This document shows positions 39,237 to 52,700 of a DNA stretch of 64,000 nt, one piece after another. The DNA is from Xenopus tropicalis (taxonomy: Eukaryota > Chordata > Amphibia > Anura > Pipidae). Position numbers and translations under genes: made by a program. Each line of letters begins with the position of its first letter. Position 1 is the first letter of the stretch. The stretch covers positions 77,554,910-77,618,909 of the forward strand of contig NC_030683.2 in NCBI RefSeq assembly GCF_000004195.4, written 5' to 3'. The notes beneath the pieces were generated by a model. That model was given only the letters and a program-made list of their open reading frames with translations, made no database searches and was not told the origin of the DNA.

Positions 39237-39545
39237 TTAAGAGATACCGTATATACTCGAGTATAAGCCGATTCGAATATAAGCCGAGGTACCTAATTTT
39301 ACCTAAGAAAACTGGAAAAGCCTAGGGTTATTTAATCATTAAATCAATTTCAGAGCATGATTATTGAGACTGACGCACGGGAGCCAATTTGATATATTTA
39401 ATTTTTCAGCAGCAGCCTATGAGCTGCAATGGTGCCTGAGCAGAAAGGTCTGGATAACTGCCCTCTCAGAACAATGGCATGGCACCCACCCAATGAGCAG
39501 CAAATCTTGATGGTGGTAATTGCTCAGTATATCATTGTCCTTTAG

Positions 39546-39575
39546 GGCACTGGCACATGGGAAGATTAGTGGCTG
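39546..39575. repeat. End fragment of the GGGCTCTGGCACACGG palindromic MITE
   Basis: GGGCACTGGCACATGGGAAG followed by ATTAGT matches the terminus of the element at 10,178-10,514. Only one end is visible, beside the EXOSC6-like fragment. Confidence 0.5.
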
Positions 39576-39639
39576 TACTAGTAGGATGAGGGAAAGCAAG
39601 GGGTGCAGAGCTGGTGTGCCCCACACTAATCCCCACATG

Positions 39640-40050
39640 CCCAAGCACTGACCTGATTAAGGGTTGGCAAGAGGCTCAGGTTCATGGTCCCCCCACTCCA
39701 TCCTCTTCATCATCATCATCCGGATCCAGCAGAAGCTCCCCACCAGGGCCGCGGCTTAGCCCACATCCGAGCGCCAGGTCAACCATCTCTATTCCAGCGT
39801 CGGCCAAAGCCAGAGAGGCACAGGACACGGCCCTAGGCAGCGCAGAGACGCGATCCTCCAGCACTAGGACCCACACTATCACCTCCGCTCGAGGGTAGCG
39901 ATCCAATCGCACGCCCGGTTCCAGGCTTTCCTGTAGCTGCAGCCCAGCCTGGTGGGGAGAGGGCCCGGCGGGGCAAGAACCAGACCAGGGTCCGCAGCAG
40001 GACAAAGGAGCCCAGCGCAGGTCACAGAGCAGACGGCCCCGGGTCTCTGC
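39640..40050 (-). pseudogene. exosc6: EXOSC6 (exosome subunit MTR3)-like gene fragment
   Basis: EXOSC6 is an RNase PH-fold subunit of the RNA exosome ring. The minus strand reads [16 protein letters not shown], then [53 protein letters not shown] and LLLDP, which follow, in order and with little gap, roughly residues 85-200 of the vertebrate protein as I recall it. A poly-G frameshift near 39,685 is followed in another frame by [15 protein letters not shown], matching the next strand of the protein. The first ~85 and last ~50 residues are missing. The fragment is conspicuously GC-rich against AT-rich flanks. Human EXOSC6 is a single-exon gene, so absence of introns does not separate a DNA capture from a retrocopy. 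No poly-A tail is evident. It is flanked by a dispersed repeat on both sides. Confidence 0.75.
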
Positions 40051-40364
40051 TCTATCCCATCCCGCGCTCCCGCGGCCCTCGAGTATAAGCTGAGGGTTAC
40101 ATTTTCAGCACATTTTGGGCTTTGAAAGCAGTGTGAAATAATCATAGCCTATTCTTGCGCAGTCCCACCCCCACCCCTGAAGACTGATAAATGGTAGAAT
40201 TCTCTCACCTTTTACCTGATTTAAAATAAAGCATCTGTAATGTCTGTATAGTGTACATAATTGCCTCTTGTAGTACCACCTCTCAGGACAGCAAAACTCT
40301 CCCAAAAGTTGCAATAGAGCACCTCGGTCTATAATTTAGAGATAAATAGCTGCATCATGATATT

Positions 40365-40370
40365 TTTATT
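40365..40370 (-). terminator. Candidate polyadenylation signal of the photolyase gene
   Basis: TTTATT (AATAAA on the minus strand) about 390 bp beyond the photolyase stop codon, at a reasonable distance for a short 3' UTR. Confidence 0.4.
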
Positions 40371-40760
40371 TGAAATATATATTCCCATAAGTTATGACAA
40401 ACAGACAGTGCAATGCCAGGAATGTAACAAAGGAAAGTCTTCTAAACAAAAGTGAGTGTTGCTGCATTAACTAACGGGCAACTGCTGCCATGAGGCAAAT
40501 TAAGATTATTGCCTCAAACAGCAGCAAGAAGCCACCCCTGGAATTTTGTCTATTCTAATGCAGAAAGTGCAGTTGTGTTGAAAAAATTAATTAATTCATA
40601 TGAATTTTATGATTTTTTTTGTTAGCATAACAAAACTGATTAAGCCATATTCTCTTTGTTTTTAATTGCTTGGTGACCAAGTGCTCTGTTAATAATCCTA
40701 AATTATTTGTAACATTCACCAGAAAGTCTTTAAATCATAGAAGCCCTTTTCCTCTGTAAA

Positions 40761-43700
40761 TCAGTCCTTTTTGGATTTGTTCTTCTTAAATAGCTCGGCC
40801 ACAGATGGTCCTCCAGCCACTTTCCTCTTAGCCCCTACAACACAAGAAAGACATGCACAACAGGAAAATGTGTCAGCAAATTAGATACTATAGTTTAAAT
40901 AGTAAGCTTCTTTAGGGTGATAGTTATAGCTAGGCTGCAAGAGATGGTATTATGCCATAAATCATTCACCCCTGGTTTTATGAACAGTGTCACAGATACA
41001 GTGATCTGAAAAAGATTACTACATATGTTACAGTGTATAATTTACAAAACATTACAGTAGAACCCCCATTTTACATTTTTTCAAGGGACCAGAAAAAACG
41101 GTATAAAATCAGGGAAATGTGTTATGCATTATATATCGCTGGAGCCACAGATAAATAATGTAAAGTGCAGATGACTGGTGTGGGGCCCAGTAGCTTTTAG
41201 TTAGGCCATTGTTATATGTGTGTAGGGAGTCAATTCATATTTATTAACTAAAATCCAACACAGAGGTATTTAATTTAAGCATGATGTGATTTGGGATATG
41301 CACTGTTTATATATCTGTAAATTCTTATACACAGAAAAGTAAATACAAATAATTTAAAAGATTTGTGTAGCACAACCTGTTCTTCAAGAAAGGGATGCCA
41401 TTACCATTTTTGCTACTCTGTCCTGAATCTTTGTCCACTTCCGCAGTAGATCCTGATCTCCTGGCATAAGCAGCCTTCATACGCTGAATATTTTGTTTGC
41501 TTGCTACATCATGTTCTACAATAGGTTTTGGGTAGTCTTTACCAATGATGCAGCCTGCCCTCTCTTGTAGGCTGCGAGGAGCTTTCCATGGTTCATAGAT
41601 ATACTCAGCTGGAAACTTCTTCAGAATTGGTAAATATTTCCTGGCAAGAAAAAAGTAAAAGCATTTGCACTGACCTAATTTAAGATAAATCATAAAAAAA
41701 AAATAAAGCCCAGCTGCAACTTGACTTAAATTATTACTGGACCAGAATGCTACACTTTGCAATACATAAATAACTCCTGCATTCTCATGTGCCACATCAT
41801 CATCCAATTCACGACCCTTTCTCTAAATATTTAAACAAGCCTTTATTAAGAGTCTTGTGTCAGTAAATGACAGACAAAAATACAAATTATGTAGAAATAG
41901 TATGAGATGAACCCTGTGGGATAAAATTTTTAATGTGTAAAAACCACGAAAAACACTTATAACCTTGCATATATAAATGCTGTTGAGGTCCTATAGAGGT
42001 CAATAGGAGTTGACTTAGGCAAAATGTAACAATCTTTATTTCATTTATGATTTTGAAAAATGTGGTTTTCATGTTCTTAGTTTTCAATTCGGATTGTTTA
42101 ATAAATGACTAGACTTTAAAATGTGTCTCCACCTAACGCATGAAGACGCGTTTCATGTATATGTATAAAAAACACATAAACGCTCTCGGTATTGTGAGTG
42201 TTTATTGGTGTATTTATATAGACCTTTCAGATAAAGCTTACTTAATTTTAACATTTATTCTCCTTTAAATATCATTTTAATAGGTGCTTCTCCTCAGTTT
42301 TAATTTAGTCAATTAAAATAGTCTTCACAGGACATTCTTTTCTCCATAATTTTATTTATGCAAATTACTTTTTATGAATATGGAGAAAACTGTTGTTATG
42401 AGTTAGACATTTACAGTTATCAGGAAATTATAGTATCTACTTAGGATATACTGTATTACAGCTTTCAATAATGTCCATCTCTGGTACAGAAAAAAAAAAA
42501 AAAACATGGGGGTGCTATAAAGATAGCGTAACTATCTCAAAGTCAGGTAGATAAATAAATAGTTCAACCCTATTTGCAACCGAGTTACTTTCTGAGATGC
42601 AGTCTTTGCAACTCGATAGATTTGGTCTTTTGACGCATAACACAGATGCCTAGGACTGCGTTGTTTTTGGATTATTGTAGAAAGGTCTGTATTGGCGCCC
42701 ACTGGTGGATCCTTTCCACTGTTTGGCACACGCGCATTTAGGTTTACTTTGCATGACCGGCCATCTTTTTAGTGGGTAAATGTGGACACACTTGCACATT
42801 GGATATTCTGAAGCATGCCCAGTACTATTTCTGCCCTATTGGCAATTTCCGTATACACACTCCAATTCGGCGTACTTGCGGCAGCTATTTATTAGGGATC
42901 CATCGGGATGGATTCGGGGGTGCATCCCAACTATTTATACATGATGACCTTTAGTGTTAGTTTGCAAGCTTGAAAGAAGTCCTTTACTGGACAAAACGGG
43001 TTGGTCTGAGCTATGCTTTGACATGTTCTAATGAGCGATTGTAATAGACTGAAATCTATAAGTGCAATATTTTATCTTTAAATAGATCATTTTAAACTTA
43101 CTACACCAGAGAGTGCACCCTTCCATCTGTTTTGCTTTATATATCTCCCTAGTATGTTATGTACAAGCTTCTGCCTCTCATGAGTCACTCAGTGACTGCT
43201 TCATCACCTGATAGAGGTATGGATATTATTAAACCATGAGGGATTGTCCCAATTTTACAATTATGTGTGTGCAGGCATCATTTTGAGTTTTATCATTAAA
43301 AACCAACCCCTTGATATACGCAATGTAAAAGCTATTTCTGTGAATACAGATATAATCATTGTTAAGTTTAAATTCAATTGCTTTATTGGTCTGGAATAGT
43401 AAGTATACACACTTGATATAATCACCATTTTTGTCTGTCTTCTTTCCAAAAGCTACTGGAGAGTATACACGAAAAAACTGGTGGAAGAAGGTGCTGGCAG
43501 ACAGCCATTGCCAGTTTCCTGCATTGAGTGACCAGTCTGCATCCAGGAGCAACTCCTCAAAGACCTAAATCAAAGGAACAACAATGTCAGACAGAAAAGG
43601 GAATTGTATCTTAAGATAAAACACCAAATGGAAAGCACAATGGTGCCTAAGCTGCTTTACTCTTTCTGGACTTAAAAAAAAACAAAACAATTTTGCTTTT

Positions 43701-46700
43701 ATAGTTTTTATTATTACGGGCAGAATCAGTTACTATCTGTATTTATATATTTTTATATTGTTACATGAATGCACAATTTCACAATGACATTTCATAGCAC
43801 ACGCGGATGGAACAAATACTGTAATGAATACAAAATAAATATACAAATTTACACCTCAGAATAGGACACAATGAATTACTCCAGTGCTGTCCAACTGGCG
43901 GCCTGCGACCCCCCTCTGTGTGGCCCCCCCACCTGTCTGGCTGCTTTGATGGCTTACCTTTGTGTAAATTTTAAATGGTATCAGTACTGAGATTAACTGG
44001 GCCCACCTTAGATTCAGGCTGGAATTGTATTGTTTGAAAATGTAATCACCTGTGTTGTTCACACCTTTTAATCCCTGCATTGCTCACCCCCTGCAGTGTT
44101 CACACCTCAGGCTGTAATTACCCACATTGTTCACACCTCAGCTGCATGTGCTGCCTGTGCAGGTAGGCAGGGCAGGGAGGGTAGGTATGGCACACACAGG
44201 TAGGGCAAGCAGAGTATGGCACACACAGGTAGGGCAGGCAGAGTATGGCACACACAGGCAGCATAGGGAAGGCATAATATGGCACACACACAGGCAGCAT
44301 AGGTCAGGCAGAGTATAGCACACACAGACAGGGCAGGCAGAGTATGGCACACACAGGCAGCATAGGGCAGGGAGGGTATGGCACACACAGGCAGCATAGG
44401 GCTGGGAGAGTATGGCACACATAGGCAGCATATGGCAGGTAGAGTAGGGCACACACAGGCAGGGTAGGGCAGGCAGCGTATGGCACACATGGGCAGGGTA
44501 GGGCAGGCAGAGTATGGCACACACAGGCAGGGTAGGGCAGGCAGAGTATGGCGCACACACAGGCAGCATAGGGCAGGGAGGGTGTGGCACAAACAGGTAA
44601 CAGGGCAGGCAAAGTGCTGCCTGTGTGTGCCATACTCTGCCTGCCCTATGATGCCTGTGGGAGGTGAACCTAGCAGGGGTTTATTCTGGGAGTTTGTCAG
44701 CAGTTGTCACCATTAAATGGTCCCTAAAATGTGTAATTATGTGATGGGGGTTGCTGTGCTATCCACGGGGGAGGTGGAGGCATATGGATTTAAGGGTATG
44801 TCTTAACATGACATAATATAATTCTTTCACATATGAATGACAGTTGATATCCCTGCAGTGAGGACCAAGCATTTGCGTTTTTGCTGCACTGCCACCATTG
44901 TGATAAAATGGGTGTGGTTTGAAGTGGGTGTGGCTTAAAGGGGGAGTGGTCAAATTGGCTTCCATTAGCAGCCCTCCACCATGTATTCTAGAGAAATTCC
45001 TGCCCTCGGCACCGCAGAAGTTGGACAGCACTGCACTACTTGAATAAAGCACTTATCTGATTCAGAATGCTCCAACCATCATCCTCCAACAAAAAACAGA
45101 CAGCTGCAGACTCTACTAAAAAAAAAATATATATATTCTAATCTAAATTATGAAACATCTATTTATTACTGAAACTTTTTACCAGCTACGATCAACCATT
45201 ACTGTAGGAATAAGTGAAGAGGAAAAATCTGAAGCAAAAAAAAAAATCTAGTGTAAGTTACCCGTCGCTGTTCAATATTGGATTCTCCATGAGTGAAGTT
45301 TTGGGCCATAAGATTTTATGTTAAAGGGATGCCAAGTAAAATTTTTGTTTTGATATTCAATCAGACCTTTTGTCCTTCTTCCCATGATATCCAGAGGTCC
45401 CCCCGTGTCAGGAAACAAGCAACAGCATGTCGAGCTAAGTGGTGGATCCATCCTTCAGTTCTTAGCTGTGTCATAATTGCATCTATGAATGGGTAACCCG
45501 TTCTACCCTGAGAGAGAAGAATCAAAAACAAAATCAGGGTCAGAGAAATTGCAGAATTTACTCTGATTCAAAGCCCAGTGTTAAACTTATGGCTGGTGTT
45601 CCTAACCTAAGGGTAGGGATGTAAAAATAAATCACAGTGATCAAATTGAATGCAAAGTGCATTTTAATAACAGAAGACATATTGAACTGAAGACTTCTGA
45701 AGGATTCCCTGAAAATTTTCCCCATGTATATAGAAAGTTACCAGGCTGTCAGTAACCGTCATTTAACAATTGACACATTTATCAATACGGATACCTGTGA
45801 ATTGTGTATTTCAAACCTGACTCCTAGATGTGCTCTAGATCGGTCTTGTCCAGATGGTTAAATCAACCAGCTGACAGATTTCGCTTGAGCTACAGCCAGT
45901 AATATTGGAATAATGAAAGCAGCATTAGAAAGAATCATTGCAGTAGATTTTTACCTGTGATTCTTGACTACCACCTATCTTATTATAATGTGCATCATCA
46001 GGGTCGGAGTGGTTCCAGGGGCCCTGCAGGTGCAATCAGCCGGGCGCGTTCTCTAACAACCACCCCCCCCCCCCTTAGGGGCCCCCCTAACCCCCTTCGC
46101 AGGGCCCCCACCCGAGTTCCTCCCCCGAGCGCATAAATTTGACGCGCCGGCAAGGGTCGGGATTTTTCCCGGCGTCCCAGTCCGACCCTGTGCATCATTA
46201 ATGAGTGAGCAAGAAATAAGTGCACCTGTCTCAAAGGAATTTAGACCATTTTGCAATAAAGCCATATTACCTCCAATTTGCCATGCAAATGTTTATACAT
46301 AGTTTGTTCTTGGTTTGCTTTGCTATATACTCCCCTACATTGTTGTTTAAAGGGGTATACTGCAATCCCTATAATATGATCACTATACAGTACCACACAG
46401 AAAGTTAATGATAAAATTGAGGGATATTGGCCTTGAACATAATTGTTCTTGGATAGAGAACTGGCTGAAGGAGAGTGGTGGTAAACAGCATTTTGTGTTG
46501 TTAGTATAGTACCGCAGGGGTCAGTCCTTGGTCCTTTGCTTTTTAGCTTGTTTATAAATGACCTGGAGGTGGGCATAGAAAGTACTGTTTCTATTTTTGC
46601 TGACAATACTAAATTGTGCAAAACTAGTTCCATGCAGGATGCTGCCACATTGCAGAGCTTCAGTATTGAAAAGTGCAAAGTTATGCACTTTGGTTGATAT

Positions 46701-49700
46701 AATATAAATTCTACTAAAGCTGGAGAGAGTGCAGAGATGTGCAACTAAACTGGTAAAGGGGATGGCAGATTTAAACTATGAGGTTAAACCGTCAAGGTTG
46801 GGGTTGTTTTCTCTGGAAAAAAAGGCGATTGCAAGGGGGACATGATTACTCTGTACAAGTACATTAGAGGGGTAGCGCACCAGAGGCCACCCCTTTAAAT
46901 AAGAGGAACTTTCAATTGAAGCACAGTCTTCAATTGGAGCACAATCCCTTTTATACTTAAAGGACGGTACCAACTGTACAACAGGCATTGCTCCTCCCAA
47001 ATAGTTTCTCTTGGAGTCACAGACTATCCATCTAAGAGGAAGGTAAAGCAAAAAGCTAAACATAATTGTTAAGAACTGCTGGGTCAACCTCTTTGCCCAC
47101 CAAGTCGGTGGCCAAATTGGGATAATTTTGACCATGCCAATGGTCAGATCAAATGCAAGGCCTGTGCAGACTATACAAATAGTGCGGAAGCAGTTCCTTT
47201 GCCCACTTATTGCTTTTCTTTGTTGGCAACAACAGTCTAAATAATTGAGAGAACTAAAACACCTGGCATGCTTGGTATATCCAAACCAGTCGGTCAATAA
47301 GATTTTCAGAATTTTAATATGTAATATGTGGGTATACTTTAGGCTTTAAAACTAGCATCCATATCCATACTTTTCTGTTACAATAATGTTACTCGAGCTT
47401 TCTTTGGTACAGGTACCAAAAGAGTAACATTACTGTAACAGAAAAGTATGGATATAGATTCTATATTCCAGAATGCTTGAGACCTGGGGTTTTTCTAAAA
47501 ATAGATCTTTGGATCACCATACCTTAAGTCTGATAAAAAATACTTTGAAACATTAACCCTTTAAGTGCCAGCCGAATTCGTCATTTCAGTTCCCCCCAGT
47601 GCCAGACGTTTTGTGAACATTCTGTGCTCTCTCAATGTAGGGGCTTTTATTGGGGGCAGGGTTAAGTTTAGGTAGGCAAACTATACATTGTTTTTTTCAG
47701 GAGAACCTGAGCTTTCCAAATCTACCTGAGTTTTTGTGTATTTCCACTTCTGGAACAAGATTTAGAGCTTGAAATACAAAAAAAAAAAAGAAAAAATGCA
47801 ATTTTTCATGATATAAGGATTTCTACCAGAAACACATTTTATTTTATGGACAAAAATTCAACTGATTTGGAAAGCCTCATGTCTCCCGAACGTGCCAATA
47901 CCTGATATGTATAGTTTTATTGAGATTTCTGACTTCTATAGATCAAAAACTCCCAGCAGTAAATTACTAAATTTTCAAAGCATTACAGCAGAATACGGCA
48001 CACTTTACATTCCAAAGCCAAAAATCCTGGAACATTAGGTTTACCCCAGGAAACCATACATTTTTGAAAACTACACATTCTGACGAATCCGAAATGGGTA
48101 ACTATGTCTTCCAACTCCTAAGTACCAAACGGCAATGCTTTACTGAATTTAGCATTTTCTATAAAAAATTATGAAAATTCTAAAAAATCACCTCAAATCT
48201 TCCATTTTCAAGCACCTTATCTCCCACATAACATTAGGTACGAAGAAAACACACCCTAAATATAAAAGCCAGGGGTCCACTGAACAGTTTGATGCCCATT
48301 GCGCATAGGAACACCAATGTATCTGGCATTTAGAGACCCCATAAGGAAGTTAGTGCATACAAATTGCCCAGGAGATCTCTTTAGCTACTGAAAATTCAAC
48401 ACGTTTACTGCATTTTCTGTGGGGTAAAAACCCAAAAAAATACATTGACCCCCCAAAACCATATAGTTTTGGAAAGTACACATTCGGGCGAATTCAAAAT
48501 TGGTACCCATGTCTTTCTACTCCAAACTACAGAGTCGCACTGCTTTCCCAAAATTGCTAGTTTTGGTGAAATACCTGAAAATCACATCAAATCTTCCACT
48601 TTCAAGCACCTTATCTCCCACATAACATTAGGTACCAAGAAAACACACCCTAAATATGAAAGCCAAGGATCCGCTGAACAGTTTGATGCCCATTGTGCAT
48701 AGGATCAGCACTGTATCTGGCATTTAGAGACCCCATAAGGACGTCAGTGCATAGAGATTGCCCCAGAGGTCTCTTTAGCTACTGAAAATTCAACACGTTT
48801 ACTGCATTTTCTGTGGGGTAAAAACACAAAAAAATACATTGACCCCCCAAAACCATATATTTTTGGAAAGTACACATTCGGGCGAATTCAAAATTGGTAC
48901 CCATGTCTTTCTACTCCAAACTACAGAGTCGCAGTGCTTTCCCAAAATTGCTAGTTTTGGTGAAATACCTGAAAAACACATCAAATCTTCCACTTTCAAG
49001 CACCTTATCTCCCACATAACATTAGCTACCAAGAAAACACACCCGAAATATGAAAGCCTAGGGTCCGCTGAACAGTTTGATGCCCATTGTGCATAGGATC
49101 AGCACTGTATCTGGCATTTAGAGACCCCATAAGTACGTCAGTGCATAGAGATTGCCCCAGAGGTCTCTTTAGCTACTGAAAATTCAACACGTTTACTGCA
49201 TTTTCTGTGGGGTAAAAACACAAAAAAATACATTGACCCCCCCAAAACCATATATTTTTGGAAAGTACACATTCGGGCGAATTCAAAATTGGTACCCATG
49301 TCTTTCTACTCCAAACTACAGAGTCGCAGTGCTTTCCCAAAATTGCTAGTTTTGGTGAAATACCTGAAAATCACATCAAATCTTCCACTTTCAAGCACCA
49401 TATCTCCCACATAACATTAGGTAACAAGAAAACACACCCTAAATATGAAAGCCTAGGGTCCGCTGAACAGTTTGATGCCCATTGTGCATAGGATCAGCAC
49501 TGTATCTGGCATTTAGAGACCCCATAAGGACGTCAGTGCATAGAGATTGCCCCAGAGGTCTCTTTTAGCTACTGAAAATTCAACACGATTACTGCATTTT
49601 CTGTGGGGTAAAAACACACAAAAATACATTGACCCCCCAAAACCATATATTTTTGGAAAGTACACATTCGGGCGAATTCAAAATTGGTACCCATGTCTTT

Positions 49701-52700
49701 CTACTCCAAACTACAGAGTCGCAGTGCTTTCCCAAAATTGCTAGTTTTGGTGAAATACCTGAAAATCACATCAAATCTTCCACTTTCAAGCACCATATCT
49801 CCCACATAACATTAGGTACCAAGAAAACACACCCTAAATATGAAAACCAAGGGTCCACTGAACAGTTTGATGCCCATTGTGCATAGGATCAGCACTGTAT
49901 CTGGCATTTAGAGACCCCAAAAGGAAGTTAGTGCATACAAAGTGTATACACTGCAATATAAGCTACCGGCATGTGCATTATGCGGCATAAGACCCCCTAA
50001 CAGTAAGGAGACCCTAGAAAACTATACATTTTCCGAAAGTACACAATCTGACAAAACAAAAATGGGTAAATACATCTTTCTACTGCAAACTACCAAACTA
50101 CAAAGCTATGCTAAACAGAACGATTTTTTTGACATTTCTGAAAATTGTCACAAAGCTTGCATTTTACCCCATTATGTACCCCCACATTTTGTACCGTATC
50201 AACATGAAACATTCTAAATATGAACACAAGGGGTCTACTGAACAGTTTGATGCCCTATATGCATAGATTTACCAAACTATGTGGGGTACAGGGGCACCCA
50301 AGTAAAAATAGTGCATATGAATTTTCACATAAGATGCTTCGGCTCATGCAGTTTTTGCACCCGGTATGTGTATTATGTGCCATACGACCACCTAACAGTA
50401 AGGAGACCCTAGAAAACCATATATTTTCCGAAAGTACACATTCTGACAAAACAAAAATGGGTAAATACATCTTTCTACTACAAACTACCAAACTACAAAG
50501 CTATGCTAAACAGAACGTTTTTTATGACATTTCTGAAAATTGTCACAAAGCTTGCATTTTACCCCATTATGTACCCCCACATTTTGTACCGTATCAACAT
50601 AAAACATTCTAAATATGAATGCCAGGGGTCTACTGAATAGTTTGATGCCCTATATGCATAGATTTACCAAACTATGTGGGGTACAGGGGCACCCAAGTAA
50701 AAATAGTGCATATGAATTTTCACATAAGATGCTTCGGCTCATGCAGTTTTTGCACCCGGTATGTGTATTATGTGCCATACGACCACCTAACAGTAAGGAG
50801 ACCCTAGAAAACCATATATTTTCCGAAAGTACACATTCTGACAAAACAAAAATGGGTAAATACATCTTTCTACTACAAACTACCAAACTACAAAGCTATG
50901 CTAAACAGAACGGTTTTTATGACATTTCTGAAAATTGTCACAAAGCTTGCATTTTACCCCATTATTTACCCCCACATTTTGTACCGTATCAACATAAAAC
51001 ATTCTAAATATGAATGCCAGGGGTCTACTGAACAGTTTGATGCCCTATATGCATAGATTTACCAAACTATGTGGGGTACAGGGGCACCCAAGTAAAAATA
51101 GTGCATATGAATTTTCACATAAGATGCTTCGGCTCATGCAGTTTTTGCACCCGGTATGTGTATTATGTGCCATACGACCACCTAACAGTAAGGAGACCCT
51201 AGAAAACCATATATTTTCCGAAAGTACACATTCTGACAAAACAAAAATGGGTAAATACATCTTTCTACTACAAACTACCAAACTACAAAGCTATGCTAAA
51301 CAGAACGGTTTTTATGACATTTCTGAAAATTGTCACAAAGCTTGCATTTTACCCCATTATTTACCCCCACATTTTGTACCGTATCAACATAAAACATTCT
51401 AAATATGAACGCCAGGGGTCTACTGAACAGTTTGATGCCCTATATGCATAGATTTACCAAACTATGTGGGATACAGGGGCACCCAAGTAAAAATAGTGCA
51501 TATGAATTTTCACATAAGATGCTTCGGCTCATGCAGTTTTTGCACCCGGTATGTGTATTATGTGCCATACGACCACCTAACAGTAAGGAGACCCTAGAAA
51601 ACCATATATTTTCCGAAAGTACACATTCTGACAAAACAAAAATGGGTAAATAAAACTTTCTACTGCAAACTACCAAACTACAAAGCTATGCTAAACAGAA
51701 CTGTTTTTGTGACATTTCTGAAAATCGTCACAAAGCTTGCATGTTGCCCCATTATGTACCCCACATTTAGTAACGTACCAACATAAAACACTCTAAGTAT
51801 GAACGCCACTAGTCTACTGAACAGTTTGATGCCCAATATGAATAGATTTACCAAACTATGTGGGGTACAGAGGATGCCAAATTGAAATACAGCAGACAAA
51901 ATGTCCATGTGCAAAGACAAGTAACAAAGAACAATGTAAAAAGCAATAACATTGATAAAGATAAAAAAAAAATCACTAAAATCATTTTTTTTTTTTTGCC
52001 TAATAATATCTGCGGGCAGAATAACAGTTTGAGTATTTTGGCTAGGGCAAATAAGTTTTACAGACAAAGTCAAGCAAACAACAACTATGCATAACTGAAA
52101 ATGCTATAAAATGGCTAAACATGCAGTAAAATACCCAAAAATCCACCAAAATCACAGAAAATGTAGTAGAAACACCAAAATAATACACAAAAGGTATTGC
52201 GCAGTGCGGTTAGCGAAAACACTATCCGCAATGGCAATAAAACATTTTTTTCAGGCAAGAATAAAAACGATGCGATTAGAAAAAAAAAAATAATTACAAA
52301 ATTACATAAGTGTGTAAGTGTGTGTGTACATGTGTGTAAAATGTGTTTTGTGTGCATGTGTGCGAGTGTGCAACCAAGTGTGAGTTTTCTCTAAGTGCTG
52401 TAAGTGATGAATGTTTGAAAACCTCCCAAAAATGCATGTGTGTGTGTGTAAGTGTGAGTATAAGTGTGTATTAGTGTAATAAATGTGTGATTGTGTGTTT
52501 GTGTGTGTATTTGCCACTTACTTGGGGTCTAGAAGATCAGGATCTGCAGGAGAAACTCGATCTGGCACAGCAGCATCAGCCCATGTGAGGGGGCGGGGCA
52601 GGAAGCAGGGGGGCCAGAGGGGGAAGCTGCGGAAGGGAGAGGAGCTGCACAGAAAGCCACGTGGATGGCAGGTAAGTCCCATGGGGCCCCTGGGTGATCG

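Larger units (their letters stand above)
39241..40130. repeat. CTCGAGTATAAGCC dispersed repeat enclosing an EXOSC6-like fragment
   Basis: The left segment has ACCGTATATACTCGAGTATA, two TATAAGCCGA copies and TTTTACCTAAGAAAACTGG. The right segment at about 40,078-40,130 has CCCTCGAGTATAAGCTGAGG and ATTTTCAGCACATTTTGGG in the same orientation. I recognise the motif as a repeat common in vertebrate genomes but cannot name its superfamily. Confidence 0.6.

Noticed and set aside
39682..40005. Functional EXOSC6 gene
   Set aside because: Both termini are missing, a frameshift is present and the segment is embedded in repeats, so it is annotated as a pseudogene fragment.
44118..44716. Cysteine/proline-rich frames up to 153 codons in three frames
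   Set aside because: All arise from the 31-33 bp minisatellite; every frame is open because the repeat lacks stops.
46776..47297. 173-codon minus frame
   Set aside because: Antisense to the CR1-like fragment at its start and without recognisable domains; likely chance.
48445..51676. Repeated 78-131 codon frames on both strands
   Set aside because: One per ~395-bp tandem unit. The period is not divisible by three, frames exist on both strands, and no protein family is recognisable.
47990..51850. CRISPR-like array
   Set aside because: Units are ~395 bp with no short repeat/spacer alternation, in a vertebrate nuclear context.
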